A DNA stretch of 64,000 nucleotides from a virus: positions 1 to 64,000 of the IMG/VR virus record IMGVR_UViG_3300005264_000005; one strand, 5' to 3'. The first letter of the stretch is position 1. Every line of letters begins with the position of its first letter. A model generated the notes under the pieces. It made no database searches. It was given only the letters and a program-made list of their open reading frames with translations, and was not told the DNA's origin. Below, one piece after another: positions 26,415-35,355 of this stretch. The translations under genes and the position numbers were made by a program.

Positions 26415-26735
26415 ACCCATCGCTCTTCGAGCAAGATCAGAATCTATCTCATTAAATCCACCAATCTCAGCAAAGCACTTAATTACATGCTCTTGATATA
26501 CCATGAGACCGTATGAAGATTTACAAATTTCCCACACCTTATCAATTAACTTTTGATCGCTGAGTTTATATTTATATTTATTAGAATGAAACTTTGCATC
26601 TATGTACTGCTCAAGCATGCCCATTGATAATGGCCCAGGACGTAACAAGGAAGTTAAGTCACTGATTTCATTAATGTTCATAGGTTTAACATTCTTAACA
26701 GCACCTGCAAAGATATCAGACTCAAACTGAAAAAT
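26415..26735 (-). CDS. dnaE: DNA polymerase III alpha, internal exon
   Basis: These 107 codons begin IFQFESDIFAGAVK and include LTSLLRPGPLSMGMLEQYI, SSYGLMVYQEHVIKCFAEIGGFNEIDSDLARRAMG. They are the classic RPGP, YQEQVM and RRAMGK motifs of the DnaE fingers and palm. The exon joins ...NAGHNTG on the 5' side and KKKEDV on the 3' side. Confidence 0.9.
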
Positions 26736-26746
26736 CTTTTTTGTTA

Positions 26747-27634
26747 CTATAATTTTAACTTATTCTTAACGTAGTCTTCATCGACTACATCATCATACTT
26801 AACTCTAATTATTTTTATTCCCATCTTAGACAATAAGCTATTTTTAATTTTATCACGATTTTGCCTATAGATAAAGTTATCATAAGTCTTATGCATAAAT
26901 GGTATGTATTCGTAATGTTGGATGCTATCGTATTCAAGAGCAATGTTATTTAAAGGAAAATATGCATCTACGAATAAGTTATTTGTAGTTTCTGGATTTT
27001 TTAACCCAGGACACGTCCACTCTTGCAGCGGCTTTTCCTTTAAATAATCTGAAAATATCTTTATCACATTGCTTGCTCTCCAGAAATAACAATTTGAATT
27101 TGGATCTACTTCTATGTCAAGTAATTGATATATAGTAGACATGTTTCCAAATCTTTTTATTAATGTAGTTAATGAAACTGAATACTCTTTTTTTATTAAA
27201 GTACAATTTAAAAAATTGAACTTATCATAAAGTAGCTTTAATTCATCTAAGATTTCAATATCAGTTAGATCTTTTGCACGATGTACTCTGCTTGTTTTAA
27301 TGCCAGTTGCTTTTATAAATTTTGAAAATGACTTAAATTCTCTATCTATAGTTTTTTGTGAGTACTTTGAATTTTTACGATGAAGCTCTGAGTTTAAATA
27401 CCCGAACCTCTCAAAGATTACATTCGCTTCTTTAATTAAGTCATTTTTTGTAACATTTAAAGAAGGATTACTTAATGGTATCTCACATTCATTGAGTGTT
27501 TTATTCCATCCACCCATGATTTTATATATCCTTGATCCACTAAAATTACCATTTTTCAAGTAGTATTTATGAGTAAAATTTACATCACAATTAGCATAGC
27601 ATTGTTTTACGTCTTCAATAATTAAATTTTTCAT
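26747..27634 (-). CDS. EDxHD/Vsr-like homing endonuclease
   Basis: A 295-residue protein. The C-terminal nuclease has FVDAYFPLNNIALEYDSIQHYEY...RDKIKNSLLSKMGIKIIRVKYDD, the Vsr-like fold with a catalytic D...E-x-D and QHY. The N-terminal two thirds are repeated helical DNA-recognition units. It is clearly paralogous to the enzyme at 28146-29081. This family is known from phage recA introns and split inteins. Confidence 0.85.
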   Translation of the reverse strand: MKNLIIEDVKQCYANCDVNFTHKYYLKNGNFSGSRIYKIMGGWNKTLNECEIPLSNPSLNVTKNDLIKEANVIFERFGYLNSELHRKNSKYSQKTIDREFKSFSKFIKATGIKTSRVHRAKDLTDIEILDELKLLYDKFNFLNCTLIKKEYSVSLTTLIKRFGNMSTIYQLLDIEVDPNSNCYFWRASNVIKIFSDYLKEKPLQEWTCPGLKNPETTNNLFVDAYFPLNNIALEYDSIQHYEYIPFMHKTYDNFIYRQNRDKIKNSLLSKMGIKIIRVKYDDVVDEDYVKNKLKL

Positions 27635-27640
27635 ACGATT

Positions 27641-27677
27641 AGCCTCCTTAGCTTATTTATTAATAACGACAGAGGCT
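27641..27677 (-). promoter_or_regulatory. RBS-hiding stem with promoter-like motif
   Basis: On the - strand AGCCTC (27672-27677) can pair with GAGGCT (27641-27646). The second arm contains the Shine-Dalgarno AGGAGG. GTTATTAATA (27658-27667) lies in the loop, 24 bases before the ATG at 27634. Confidence 0.55.
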
Positions 27678-27993
27678 TCAAAGTTAAAACTAAGGCTAGG
27701 TCATTTCTGCCTAGCTCTTACAGATTTCCTGTAAGAACGGACTATATCTTATATCAAATAAGTTTAACTTTGATACTCACATGTTAGTAAGGCTTTATCC
27801 ATATTTATAAACTTAGGATGTACCTTTAGTCTCTGAACCTTCTCCATCCTTTCAGAACAGGAGCTTGGCTGCTGATCGTCACACTAATAATATATTTTCA
27901 AGCATTCACGCTCACCATTTCTAGTCACGTTGTAGTTATATTATCTTACGCGAGTTTCCAGCAATTTATGCGATTTTACACGAGCAATACTTT

Positions 27994-28150
27994 ACCCGTA
28001 TTGTGACCAGCATTGATTACTTTATAGATTCCACGATCATTTACATCAATATTTTCTATATCAATGTCTATATTACGTGTCTTCTTTACAAGATCAACAG
28101 TGCCTTTTATAACGTCGAGAGTCTTTAATCCAAGCAAGTCCATCTTTAAG
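27994..28150 (-). CDS. dnaE: DNA polymerase III alpha, small exon
   Basis: These 157 bases encode (V)LKMDLLGLKTLDVIKGTVDLVKK...VNDRGIYKVINAGHNTG, the conserved LLKFDFLGLKTL block. The first base completes the codon begun in the upstream exon (GGGGT + C). The stop codon of the upstream intron's endonuclease lies inside the first bases of this exon. Confidence 0.88.
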
Positions 28151-29081
28151 CATTTTTGTTACTTAGTTTTTTTTCTAAAGAATTTTTATCAACAGATTCA
28201 TCATATCTTATTCTTATCATATTAATACCCATAGTATCCATTACCGCATCTTTAAATCTATCTAAAGATTGCTGATACCTAAAGCTACTTATGTCCTTAT
28301 GAAAATGTGGAGTAAATTCATAGTGCTGTACTCCATCATACTCAATAGCAATTTGTGAGTCAGGAAAATAGCCATCTATAAATAAACTCATTCCTGTTTT
28401 AGGATTTTTTAACTGAGGACAAGTCCATTCTTTAATAGGTTTTTCTTTTATGATTTTAGAAATTAAATTTACTACAGCATTTCCTGGGGCTGAGCTAGAA
28501 GGAGGATCAATATCAAGTTCTTGATATATCACATCCATATGACCAACCTTACTATAGACAGTAGGTAATGATATATAAAAATCTGTATCAATTAACGTAC
28601 TGTTTATAAATCCATGCTTATCGTAAAGGGCTTTTAAGCCTTTTATGATCTGCTGCTTAGGCATACCTACTCCAGGGTAGAGAGGAGGAAGCCCTGCGCT
28701 AGCAACAAGATTTGTATATGAACCAAATAACCGATCAACAATAGCCTGAGAGTACTTACCATGTTTTCTATATATCTTAGCATTAATTTCGTTATGACAA
28801 CTCATAACTGAAGCTAAGTCTGCAACTACATCATCACAAGTAGCGTCCATCCTGGAGCAGTTTATATTGAGGTTTAAATCTTTCAATAAAGCATTCCATC
28901 CGCCAAACAATCTCTTAATTGGTGCTCTAGAAAACTTCCCCTTAGATAGATACTCTTCTCTGGTTAATCTATTTCCATTATCCCTATAGACATCTAAGAC
29001 ATCTGATATAATTTCTTCTTTAGAGATACCATATAGCTTCTTACCAGTAACTCTGTTTGCACCTTTTAATTCTTTATTCAT
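28146..29081 (-). CDS. EDxHD/Vsr-like homing endonuclease
   Basis: A 311-residue paralogue of the enzyme at 26747-27634. It has N-terminal recognition repeats (SKEEIISDVLDVYRDNGNRLTREEYL, FGGWNALLKDL) and C-terminal nuclease FIDGYFPDSQIAIEYDGVQHYEFTPHFHKD...MGINMIRIRYDE. The reading frame ends 4 bases inside the downstream exon, so the intron cannot lose its 3' end without truncating the enzyme. Confidence 0.85.
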   Translation of the reverse strand: MNKELKGANRVTGKKLYGISKEEIISDVLDVYRDNGNRLTREEYLSKGKFSRAPIKRLFGGWNALLKDLNLNINCSRMDATCDDVVADLASVMSCHNEINAKIYRKHGKYSQAIVDRLFGSYTNLVASAGLPPLYPGVGMPKQQIIKGLKALYDKHGFINSTLIDTDFYISLPTVYSKVGHMDVIYQELDIDPPSSSAPGNAVVNLISKIIKEKPIKEWTCPQLKNPKTGMSLFIDGYFPDSQIAIEYDGVQHYEFTPHFHKDISSFRYQQSLDRFKDAVMDTMGINMIRIRYDESVDKNSLEKKLSNKNA

Positions 29082-29443
29082 TGCATATCCCTATAAGTTA
29101 GATTTTAATCCCAATGGATTATTTGTTAATAACTTAAGTCCAAGCAATTCCAAACTAAGGCTAGGTCATTTCTGCCTAGCTCTCTAGGTTTTCCCTAGAT
29201 GATCGGACTATATCTTTAGCTAAATTAATAGCTAGTTGGAGCCGCTAGCAATATTACTATTACTAGCTTTAGTCTCTGAACCTTCTCCATATTATATAAT
29301 AACTTAGGAGCTCGGCTGCTGATTTTCCATATATCTAATTAATTTTCAAGCATTCACGCTCACCATTTCTAGTCACGTTGTAGCTTAATTAGCTTTAGGT
29401 TGTTCCAGCAATTTCCCAACTTTTAAGGGAGCCTTAAACGTTA
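28151..29443 (-). mobile_element. Group I intron in dnaE with EDxHD-type endonuclease
   Basis: The exon ends GGGGT (29444) and resumes CTTAAAGATGG (28150), giving EEQG-V-LKMDLLGLK. The last intron base is G. It shares core sequence with the intron at 26736-27993. The 29,082-29,433 stretch holds only intron core. Confidence 0.85.
29124..29133 (-). promoter_or_regulatory. GTTATTAACA motif before intron endonuclease
   Basis: An exact copy on the - strand, 43 bases before the ATG at 29081. No convincing RBS-hiding stem was found. Confidence 0.5.
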
Positions 29444-31101
29444 ACCCCCTGTTCTTCAACATCATAATACTCATACTGAGTTAAGACTGAAGCACCATCT
29501 TTCTTAGTTGAGATCATAGATGGAACATACTCTGTAGTTGGCTTGTCTGAAATAACAAACGCACAATTATGAACTAGTATGCCATCAATGTAACCATTTC
29601 GACTTTCTTCTTCTTTAGTAATAACTGAAAAGTCATATACCTTATCGGTTCTTTCGTACTTAATGTCTTGATAAAAACAATCTTTAATTTTATCATTCTT
29701 GTAAGGCTGAAGAAAACCTATTAGATATTTATATAGAAAAGAAGATGTGCGCGTTAATTCTAATTGATAAGAATCATTGCATTGATATTCTCCATTTGGA
29801 AACTTACGCTTCACACCTTTTTTAGTTACAATACTACCAGTTATGCCTAAAAGTTCTAATTCTGTTAGAATAAAGCATATTAATTTAAAGGATGATATTT
29901 TTATTCTAATAGAATTCTCTTGTACAGATGCATTGGCTGATAAAAATCCTTTTAACCAAGATAGCTTATTTTGCATATCTTTAAATATAGGAATATCTTT
30001 ATCTACTGTCTTAAATTTAAATCCTGATCCATGTAATAATTCAATGTTATTCGTAGCTTTTTTCGATAAATGAAACATATCACTTCTAGATCTAGGAGTA
30101 ATAATATCAAGATTATCACAAAGAGACTTCATTTCTTTATCTTTTTCTGGAGTAAAGTAAATAAAGGATGATCTATCATCATAATTACCATCATTCCAAA
30201 ACCACCCTGAAACAATAGACATATCATTTAGATTATTAAAATTATAATATCCTAGATTTTTACCTACAGATTCTCCAGCATTACATACTCCTTTGTCATA
30301 AAAAAACTTATGATCTTCAGTAAAGTATAGCTTTCTTTTATTGCCACTATATTTAGAAGTTGAATAACTTATTGAGTATATACGCTTAATGCCAGAGCAA
30401 AAAACTAAAGCTTTTTTTATTCCGACTTTAGTAAGAATTTCAACTTCTGTGCCATCTAAAGAATCAATTCTTTTATAGCCATCAACAGTTAAAAGATTGC
30501 CTTCTCCTGCTGAGCAAGCATGCACACCGAGAGCTTGAGGCAATCCCTCAAACTTAATTGCAATTCTCCAGATCTCCTTGGCATCATCATTCTCTCTGAT
30601 AGCTTCTTGTAGTTGCTTACTTGCATCAAATGCTTCTTGTAATTTAATACCAGGAACATCAGGAATATGCTTAGCAATATCCGCACCAGACTGAATTGCT
30701 TTACCTAGTGCTCTAGCAGCACTTCTTACTGCAGCCTTAGCAGCCAACGTATTAAAGGTTACGACATCAGATACGCGATCTTCACCAAACTTACCTTTCA
30801 GATACTGCTTTACTTCACCTCTAAGCTCCTTAGAGAAATCGATATCAAAGTCAGCATAAGAGCCAGGCGAAGCAACCTTTTGAGCAACAGTAGCTTTGTT
30901 ATCAGAAAGACCTAGTACCCAATGTAAGAGAGAGTTAACGCTTGTATCAACTTCTCCTTTAAGTTTATCTTCTATTTTTTGAAGTACGACATTACGTACT
31001 TCTGAATACAGTCTCTTGTGTTCAAGATCAGTAAGTTCATTAAATCTATCTTTAGATCTAACTAGCTTAGTGAAATCATTATCTATATGCCACTTAACCA
31101 T
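29444..31101 (-). CDS. dnaE: DNA polymerase III alpha, second gene, first exon with intein
   Basis: It begins with ~80 residues that have no place in ordinary DnaE (MVKWHIDNDFTKLVRS...), then SYADFDIDFSKELRGEVKQYLKGKFGEDRV, the catalytic D-x-D block, and FNTLAAKAAVRSAARALG. Residues 196-512 are an intein in GVHA/CAFVISDKP. The first half of DnaE is a separate gene ending at 33539, so the polymerase is made as two proteins split just before the catalytic aspartates. The new N-terminal extension may serve to dock the halves. The intron starts after GGGGT at 29444. Confidence 0.9.
29566..30516 (-). mobile_element. Intein in dnaE, endonuclease domain degenerate
   Basis: This 317-residue intein runs from CSAGEGNLLTVDGYKRID to DGILVHN, before Cys +1. 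Block B is visible as FTEDHKFFYDKG. Where LAGLIDADG motifs should be there are SGWFWNDGNYD and WLKGFLSANASV, with the second acidic residue replaced by Ala. Splicing residues are intact, while DNA cleavage is doubtful. Confidence 0.88.
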
Positions 31102-31103
31102 TA

Positions 31104-31397
31104 TTATTCGCTTTCAGTGTTAAGATTAACTACTCCAAGAACTTGTAACGTGCCAACAGAGCCATTGTTGCATTTGTGAAGACTTGCAGAGTTAAGTGAC
31201 TTTTCTTTCTCAATAATTTCAAGCTCATCTAGTATCAGCCCATTGAGAAATCTAGTTCTTACAACATACTCTCCACAGATATTACACTGAGAGATAATTG
31301 CTCGGCCAGCTTTAATTAATTCTTCTTCATAGTCTTTTAATAGCTCAGCAATTCTCATTCGAATATCATTAAGACATTTTTCAGTTATCTTATCCAT
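31104..31397 (-). CDS. Small zinc-binding protein
   Basis: A 97-residue protein. CNICG (about residue 38) and HKC (about 74) could form one zinc site, preceded by a helical region. It is encoded between thyX and the second dnaE gene and ends 2 bases before the latter. Function unknown. Confidence 0.6.
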   Translation of the reverse strand: MDKITEKCLNDIRMRIAELLKDYEEELIKAGRAIISQCNICGEYVVRTRFLNGLILDELEIIEKEKSLNSASLHKCNNGSVGTLQVLGVVNLNTESE

Positions 31398-32068
31398 TAT
31401 CCTACTCCTACTATGTCATCAAATACTACGGGAATTTTAGTGTGTAATTCTGTTAATAACGGATGCATGATCTCTCTGATCTGCGGATGAGCAGGTAACG
31501 CATCTCTTAAGCTAAAGATATGACGCCAATCTCTAAGGTTAGTAGTCATAACAATCTCAGTTTTAAGACTATTAGGAAGCACAGAACGAGCCTGCTGAGG
31601 CTTCCAGCCTTTATCCAAAAGATCCACATATCTATCTGCTGATTCAACTACAGACCTGACCCATATTCGCTCCTCGTCACTATAGTAGTCATAGTGATCT
31701 TTACTGGTATTAAATTCAATTGGTGTAATATTTTCACACCACCTAGGAATAATAAACTCAGCAATATCTCCATACCCTACATATCGAGTAGACTCTTGAC
31801 TATATGAAGCCATTCGATGACGCACAAGCTCGTGAGTAACACCGCGATCACAAATAAATCTTACAGAGAAAGAAAAATGCTCAAGCACAGATTCGTGAGA
31901 ATTTTTAATAATCATTTTAATAAACTTCTCTGCACTTTCATCTGTAACCTTAGCTTCACTTTTATAGCATGTACGTCCTGCAGCTTCAATATGCTTTAGG
32001 ATTTCCATACCAGTAGGATTACCTATCATAATAAGTTCATGGCTTGGCTTAACGAGCTTAATCTTCAT
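31397..32068 (-). CDS. thyX: Flavin-dependent thymidylate synthase ThyX
   Basis: It carries the ThyX signature RHRMASYSQESTRY (residues 83-96) plus VLEHFSFSVRFICDRG and the C-terminal LRDWRHIFSLRDALPAHPQIREI. It methylates dUMP to dTMP using methylene-folate and FAD. The start chosen is ATG 32068, overlapping the stop of the upstream coiled-coil gene, rather than a start 12 codons earlier in that gene. It lies between the two dnaE halves. Confidence 0.95.
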   Translation of the reverse strand: MKIKLVKPSHELIMIGNPTGMEILKHIEAAGRTCYKSEAKVTDESAEKFIKMIIKNSHESVLEHFSFSVRFICDRGVTHELVRHRMASYSQESTRYVGYGDIAEFIIPRWCENITPIEFNTSKDHYDYYSDEERIWVRSVVESADRYVDLLDKGWKPQQARSVLPNSLKTEIVMTTNLRDWRHIFSLRDALPAHPQIREIMHPLLTELHTKIPVVFDDIVGVG

Positions 32069-32516
32069 CCAGAGTCTCCGTAGTAGTGTTATTATAAGAT
32101 TCATTTATGACATAGCCAGCTACAGCTACAGGAGTACTACCAAAAGAAGATACTGTCTTACGTACGCTAGCATTTCTAAACATAGTCTGAGCAAGACTCT
32201 CAATGGACGTAGCTCGCTTCTCAGCTTCTTCTACTCTCATTTCAGCCATTTGTACACGAAGGTCACGTTCTTTCTCAAGAACTTCCTCATGTTTAGTCTT
32301 GAATGGTACTAGGTCACGAACACGAGCTTTAAGAGAAGTGATTTCTTCATCTTGCTTATTGTGATCAGCTCTCAGTGTATCAATTGACGACTGAGCTGAC
32401 TTAAGATTCTTCTTATCTTTCTCTGCCTGCTCAATGTATTCCTGCATAGCCTGAGCTTGAATGCCAGGCATATTTGCATTAATTAATTCAATAAGTTGAT
32501 TATTCATATTATTCAT
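32058..32516 (-). CDS. Coiled-coil protein, unknown
   Basis: A 152-residue protein with a continuous predicted coiled coil (about residues 20-115) and a small C-terminal domain (VRKTVSSFGSTPVAVAGYVI). It overlaps the start of thyX. It may be a scaffold or adaptor; nothing more specific can be seen. Confidence 0.6.
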   Translation of the reverse strand: MNNMNNQLIELINANMPGIQAQAMQEYIEQAEKDKKNLKSAQSSIDTLRADHNKQDEEITSLKARVRDLVPFKTKHEEVLEKERDLRVQMAEMRVEEAEKRATSIESLAQTMFRNASVRKTVSSFGSTPVAVAGYVINESYNNTTTETLDED

Positions 32517-32517
32517 T

Positions 32518-32667
32518 TTAATATAGCCCTAACTCTTCAATAGCCCGCTCGAGATTTTCAATAGCCTCATCAATATACGGGATAGGCCCATATTTATCTC
32601 CATCCTCAAGATTTGCTTTTACTTTATTTAGCTTCTTAATTACATCTTTTATTTTAGGTATTGCCAT
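32518..32667 (-). CDS. 49-residue helical protein
   Basis: The frame from ATG 32667 to TAA 32518 reads MAIPKIKDVIKKLNKVKANLEDGD... and ends GLY. Two amphipathic helices are predicted. It fills the space between its neighbours without overlap, which is the main support. Confidence 0.5.
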   Translation of the reverse strand: MAIPKIKDVIKKLNKVKANLEDGDKYGPIPYIDEAIENLERAIEELGLY

Positions 32668-32668
32668 A

Positions 32669-32761
32669 TTACCCCATAAGCGTAGCAACTAGAACTAATC
32701 CTAGTTGGAGCATAAAGCTCAATGATCTCTTAGAAAACATAGTTTTAATAAACGCTTTCAT
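32669..32761 (-). CDS. 30-residue membrane peptide
   Basis: ATG 32761 follows AGGAGAACAA. The frame reads MKAFIKTMFSKRSLSFMLQLGLVLVATLMG and is one basic segment plus one hydrophobic helix. It ends just before the next ATG. It is small but has a good ribosome site. Confidence 0.5.
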   Translation of the reverse strand: MKAFIKTMFSKRSLSFMLQLGLVLVATLMG

Positions 32762-32769
32762 TTGTTCTC

Positions 32770-33336
32770 CTATATAATTTCATCTACAAGACCAAGCTCA
32801 ATAGCTTCTTCTGGAAAGAAATACCAGTCAATATTGACATACTTATTCTGAAACTCAGTCTTTGTAATGTTTATTTTATCTACAATAATATCAACAGCAA
32901 TGTTCTGTAACTTATCCATATAGTCAGTGTCTACTTTAATATCAGTCAATGAGCCACGTCTACCGCCAGAAATTTCATGCCACATAAGTGATGTATATTT
33001 TTGACAAACAGCCTTAGTAGCTGCAGCAAGAATTATAATGCCTGCTGACATACACTTACCTAGAGCTATTACTATTACTGGCGTACTAGACGACTTTATA
33101 GCAGAGACAAGAGACAGTGCTGCTGTAGTATCTCCGCCACTTGTATCGAGATAGATTTGGATTGGATCTGAGTTGCGATCAAAAGAATTGAGATCCTCTA
33201 GCGCATCATCTTCCTCGTTCCACTCTATGATTTTCATCACAACTTTCTCGATAATATCATCAGTAATATCATCATTAATTAATATTTTTCTTTGCTCTAA
33301 TAATTCGAGATATAATTGATCTTTAATTTTATTCAT
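32770..33336 (-). CDS. ClpP-like serine protease
   Basis: A 188-residue protein, like ClpP in length. TSGGDTTAALSLVSAIKSS, the nucleophile elbow GKCMSAG (S97), MWHEISGG (H120) and NIDWYFFPEEAIELGLVDEI (D170) give a complete Ser-His-Asp triad in the right order. It may partner the host ClpX/ClpA or act alone on host or phage proteins. Virion prohead proteases of this fold exist, but the gene's place among replication genes argues for a regulatory role. Confidence 0.85.
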   Translation of the reverse strand: MNKIKDQLYLELLEQRKILINDDITDDIIEKVVMKIIEWNEEDDALEDLNSFDRNSDPIQIYLDTSGGDTTAALSLVSAIKSSSTPVIVIALGKCMSAGIIILAAATKAVCQKYTSLMWHEISGGRRGSLTDIKVDTDYMDKLQNIAVDIIVDKINITKTEFQNKYVNIDWYFFPEEAIELGLVDEII

Positions 33337-33535
33337 TTATTAGTACCTTATCAAGTAAGTCTTGTAATGAATATCTACATTTCAATACTTTATTAGTGTT
33401 AATATTAATAACAATCTCTGCTAATTGCATAAGCTTGGCGTTAAATGAAAAATTTAAATCCAAACTCTTCTTATGCTCAATGTTTATATAATAAGCTAAA
33501 TTCTCATGTCTAATTTTTATATATTTATCAGTCAT
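33329..33535 (-). CDS. Small protein between dnaE and clpP-like gene
   Basis: A 68-residue mixed alpha/beta protein, overlapping the protease start by 8 bases and 3 bases after the dnaE N-part. Not recognised. The tight coupling to both neighbours suggests a shared transcript. Confidence 0.5.
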   Translation of the reverse strand: MTDKYIKIRHENLAYYINIEHKKSLDLNFSFNAKLMQLAEIVININTNKVLKCRYSLQDLLDKVLINE

Positions 33536-33538
33536 TAG

Positions 33539-34579
33539 CTATATTCCAAACGAATACTGTAATGCTCGCCCCGAATTCACGCACCTAGAAAACAATAAAT
33601 CATACTCAATAGGATCCACACCCGTCACACCGATAAGATAAGACACAAGTGATCCTGCAGCAGAGCCACGACCAGGACCAACAGGAATACCATTCTCTTT
33701 AGACCATTTAACATAATCATAAACAACAAGAAAATAATGTTCTAGCTCAGTAAGGTGTAGTTGCTCCATCTCAAGCCTAACACGTTCAATATAGACAGGA
33801 TCTTCTTCTTTACCAATGCGAGCCAGTCCCTCATTAGATAGCTGATACAAGTACTCATACTCATCCAGTCCATCAGGTAGATCAGCTTCAGGTAAGTGAT
33901 ACCCTTCAAAGTTAAACTCTACGTTACACTTATCAGCAATTTCATTGGTAACATCAACCTCAGCCTGAGTAAACTTCTCAAGCATAAGCTCAAGAGGCCA
34001 GACGTGATAATTTCTGCCATCAAATCCATCATCTCCTTTACCTACAGCATTATATGCTAATTGCTTAAAAACATTGTGAAACTCTTGATCTTCAGGTAAT
34101 AAATAGTGTGAGTCAGTAGCAGGAACACACTTAATTCCTAAGTCTACTCCAGTTAATCTAAAGAAGTCTTTAATTTTATCTTCTTCTTCAAGATTATGAT
34201 CTGCAATCTCAAGATAAAAGTCATCATTAAAGATAGACTTAAACTTTTTAATAACACCAATAGCTTCATCAACCTCGTTATTTAAATATAGTTGTTGAGG
34301 ATACCCAAAACAGCACGCAGTGGTGCAAATTAGCCCCTCAGAGAACTCTTCTAGTGATTTCCAATCAATCCTAGGCTTGCGGTAAAAGCCATTAACATAA
34401 GAGAACCTCGAGAGCTTATTGAGATTTTTAAATCCTTCTTGATTCTTAGCAAGTAAGATTAGATGGTAGTGAGACTCTTTAGCGTCAGCATCAGGAGTAA
34501 AATAGAATTCACATCCAATGATAGGCTTGATACCTTTCTCTTTAAAAACTTTGTACTGCTTAAATGAACCACCACAAAA
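33539..34579 (-). CDS. dnaE: DNA polymerase III alpha, first gene, second exon
   Basis: The frame resumes FCGGSFKQYKVFKEKGIKPIIGCEFYF (PHP domain) and continues through HYHLILLAKNQEGFKNL, VPATDSHYLL and YDYVKWSKENGIPVGPGRGSAAGSLVSYLIGVTGVDPIEYDLLFSR. It stops after CVNSGRALQYSFGI. In normal DnaE the next residues would be the catalytic PDxDxDF, which here are encoded in a second gene at 31101. Its last ~7 residues have no counterpart in DnaE. It ends 2.4 kb before the second half. Confidence 0.9.
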   Translation of the reverse strand, partial: FCGGSFKQYKVFKEKGIKPIIGCEFYFTPDADAKESHYHLILLAKNQEGFKNLNKLSRFSYVNGFYRKPRIDWKSLEEFSEGLICTTACCFGYPQQLYLNNEVDEAIGVIKKFKSIFNDDFYLEIADHNLEEEDKIKDFFRLTGVDLGIKCVPATDSHYLLPEDQEFHNVFKQLAYNAVGKGDDGFDGRNYHVWPLELMLEKFTQAEVDVTNEIADKCNVEFNFEGYHLPEADLPDGLDEYEYLYQLSNEGLARIGKEEDPVYIERVRLEMEQLHLTELEHYFLVVYDYVKWSKENGIPVGPGRGSAAGSLVSYLIGVTGVDPIEYDLLFSRCVNSGRALQYSFGI

Positions 34580-34727
34580 CGGTATGTTATCCTAAGGGCT
34601 TTTTATCCCCTAGTTCTATAGATTGATTTCTCTATAGCCCAGCATATCTTTTCACCCTCAATAGGGTGTCGCGGCCTCGTGGAAATCCTTAAAGGATTGA
34701 CTAATTAAAATAGTCCACATTATATTC

Positions 34728-35213
34728 TTAATTAATATATTCAAAATAATAACCTTTATGCATGTTTCGCTTGCCAATAAGAACTCTATGAATTGACCCT
34801 TTGTTTGTATTGAAATACACAGAGCATTCACCTATGCTAAAGAATGACATTTTTTCACCAGTCTTACTATCGATTGCTCTAACTTCTCTGTTATCAAATT
34901 TAAGATTACAGTTCTGAGCATGGATAGTATTTTCTGACTTAGTACACCATTCTAAATTAGAGATATGATTATTATCTTTATCTCCATCAAGGTGATTGAC
35001 ATCAGGCTTACATTCTTTATTTTCAATGAAATAAAAAGCTACAAGCCTATGTACTCTAAAAGATTTCTTATTATTATTTTGACATAAATGACAATGCAAA
35101 TAACCATTATATTCATTTTGCTTTAACAGGTTTTTTGTTTTGATATTTTTAATGTTTCCATAGTTAGAAACAGCATAATTATCAAAATCATTTAAGATGA
35201 TATATTTTTCCAT
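34728..35213 (-). CDS. HNH endonuclease with NUMOD4 domain
   Basis: A 161-residue protein. The N-terminal NUMOD4-like segment (NDFDNYAVSNYGNIKNIKTKNLLKQ) is followed by HNH core FRVHRLVAFYFIEN...VNHLDGDKDNNHISNLEWCTKSENTIHA and a NUMOD1-like tail. It is an active-looking phage homing endonuclease, the second in this intron. It lacks the GTTATTAACA motif upstream. Confidence 0.9.
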   Translation of the reverse strand: MEKYIILNDFDNYAVSNYGNIKNIKTKNLLKQNEYNGYLHCHLCQNNNKKSFRVHRLVAFYFIENKECKPDVNHLDGDKDNNHISNLEWCTKSENTIHAQNCNLKFDNREVRAIDSKTGEKMSFFSIGECSVYFNTNKGSIHRVLIGKRNMHKGYYFEYIN

Positions 35214-35355
35214 TATTTATACCTCACTAGGTTTATAATTAAATTAAGTTTCAGTTTGTCTATGCGTTGCCCCTGACTATATTATTACATATAGCCTTCG
35301 GTTCGGATTGGCATCTCAGCGTTCCCGTTTAATTCCGCGATAATAATCCTAAAAA

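Larger units (their letters stand above)
26736..27993 (-). mobile_element. Group I intron in dnaE with EDxHD-type endonuclease
   Basis: The boundary ACGGGT/ATTTTT restores G-H-N-T-G-I-F-Q-F-E-S, and the intron ends in G. Long stretches (e.g. CTAAGGCTAGGTCATTTCTG and CAAGCATTCACGCTCACC on the + strand) are shared with the next dnaE intron at 28151-29443, so one arose from the other. The 27,635-27,993 stretch holds only the folded intron core. Confidence 0.85.

Noticed and set aside
31101-33985. Split intein joining the two dnaE genes
   Set aside because: The N-part tail after SR is only CVNSGRALQYSFGI and fits DnaE itself; the C-part start has no block F/G (HN + Cys/Ser/Thr). Treated as a true gene split.
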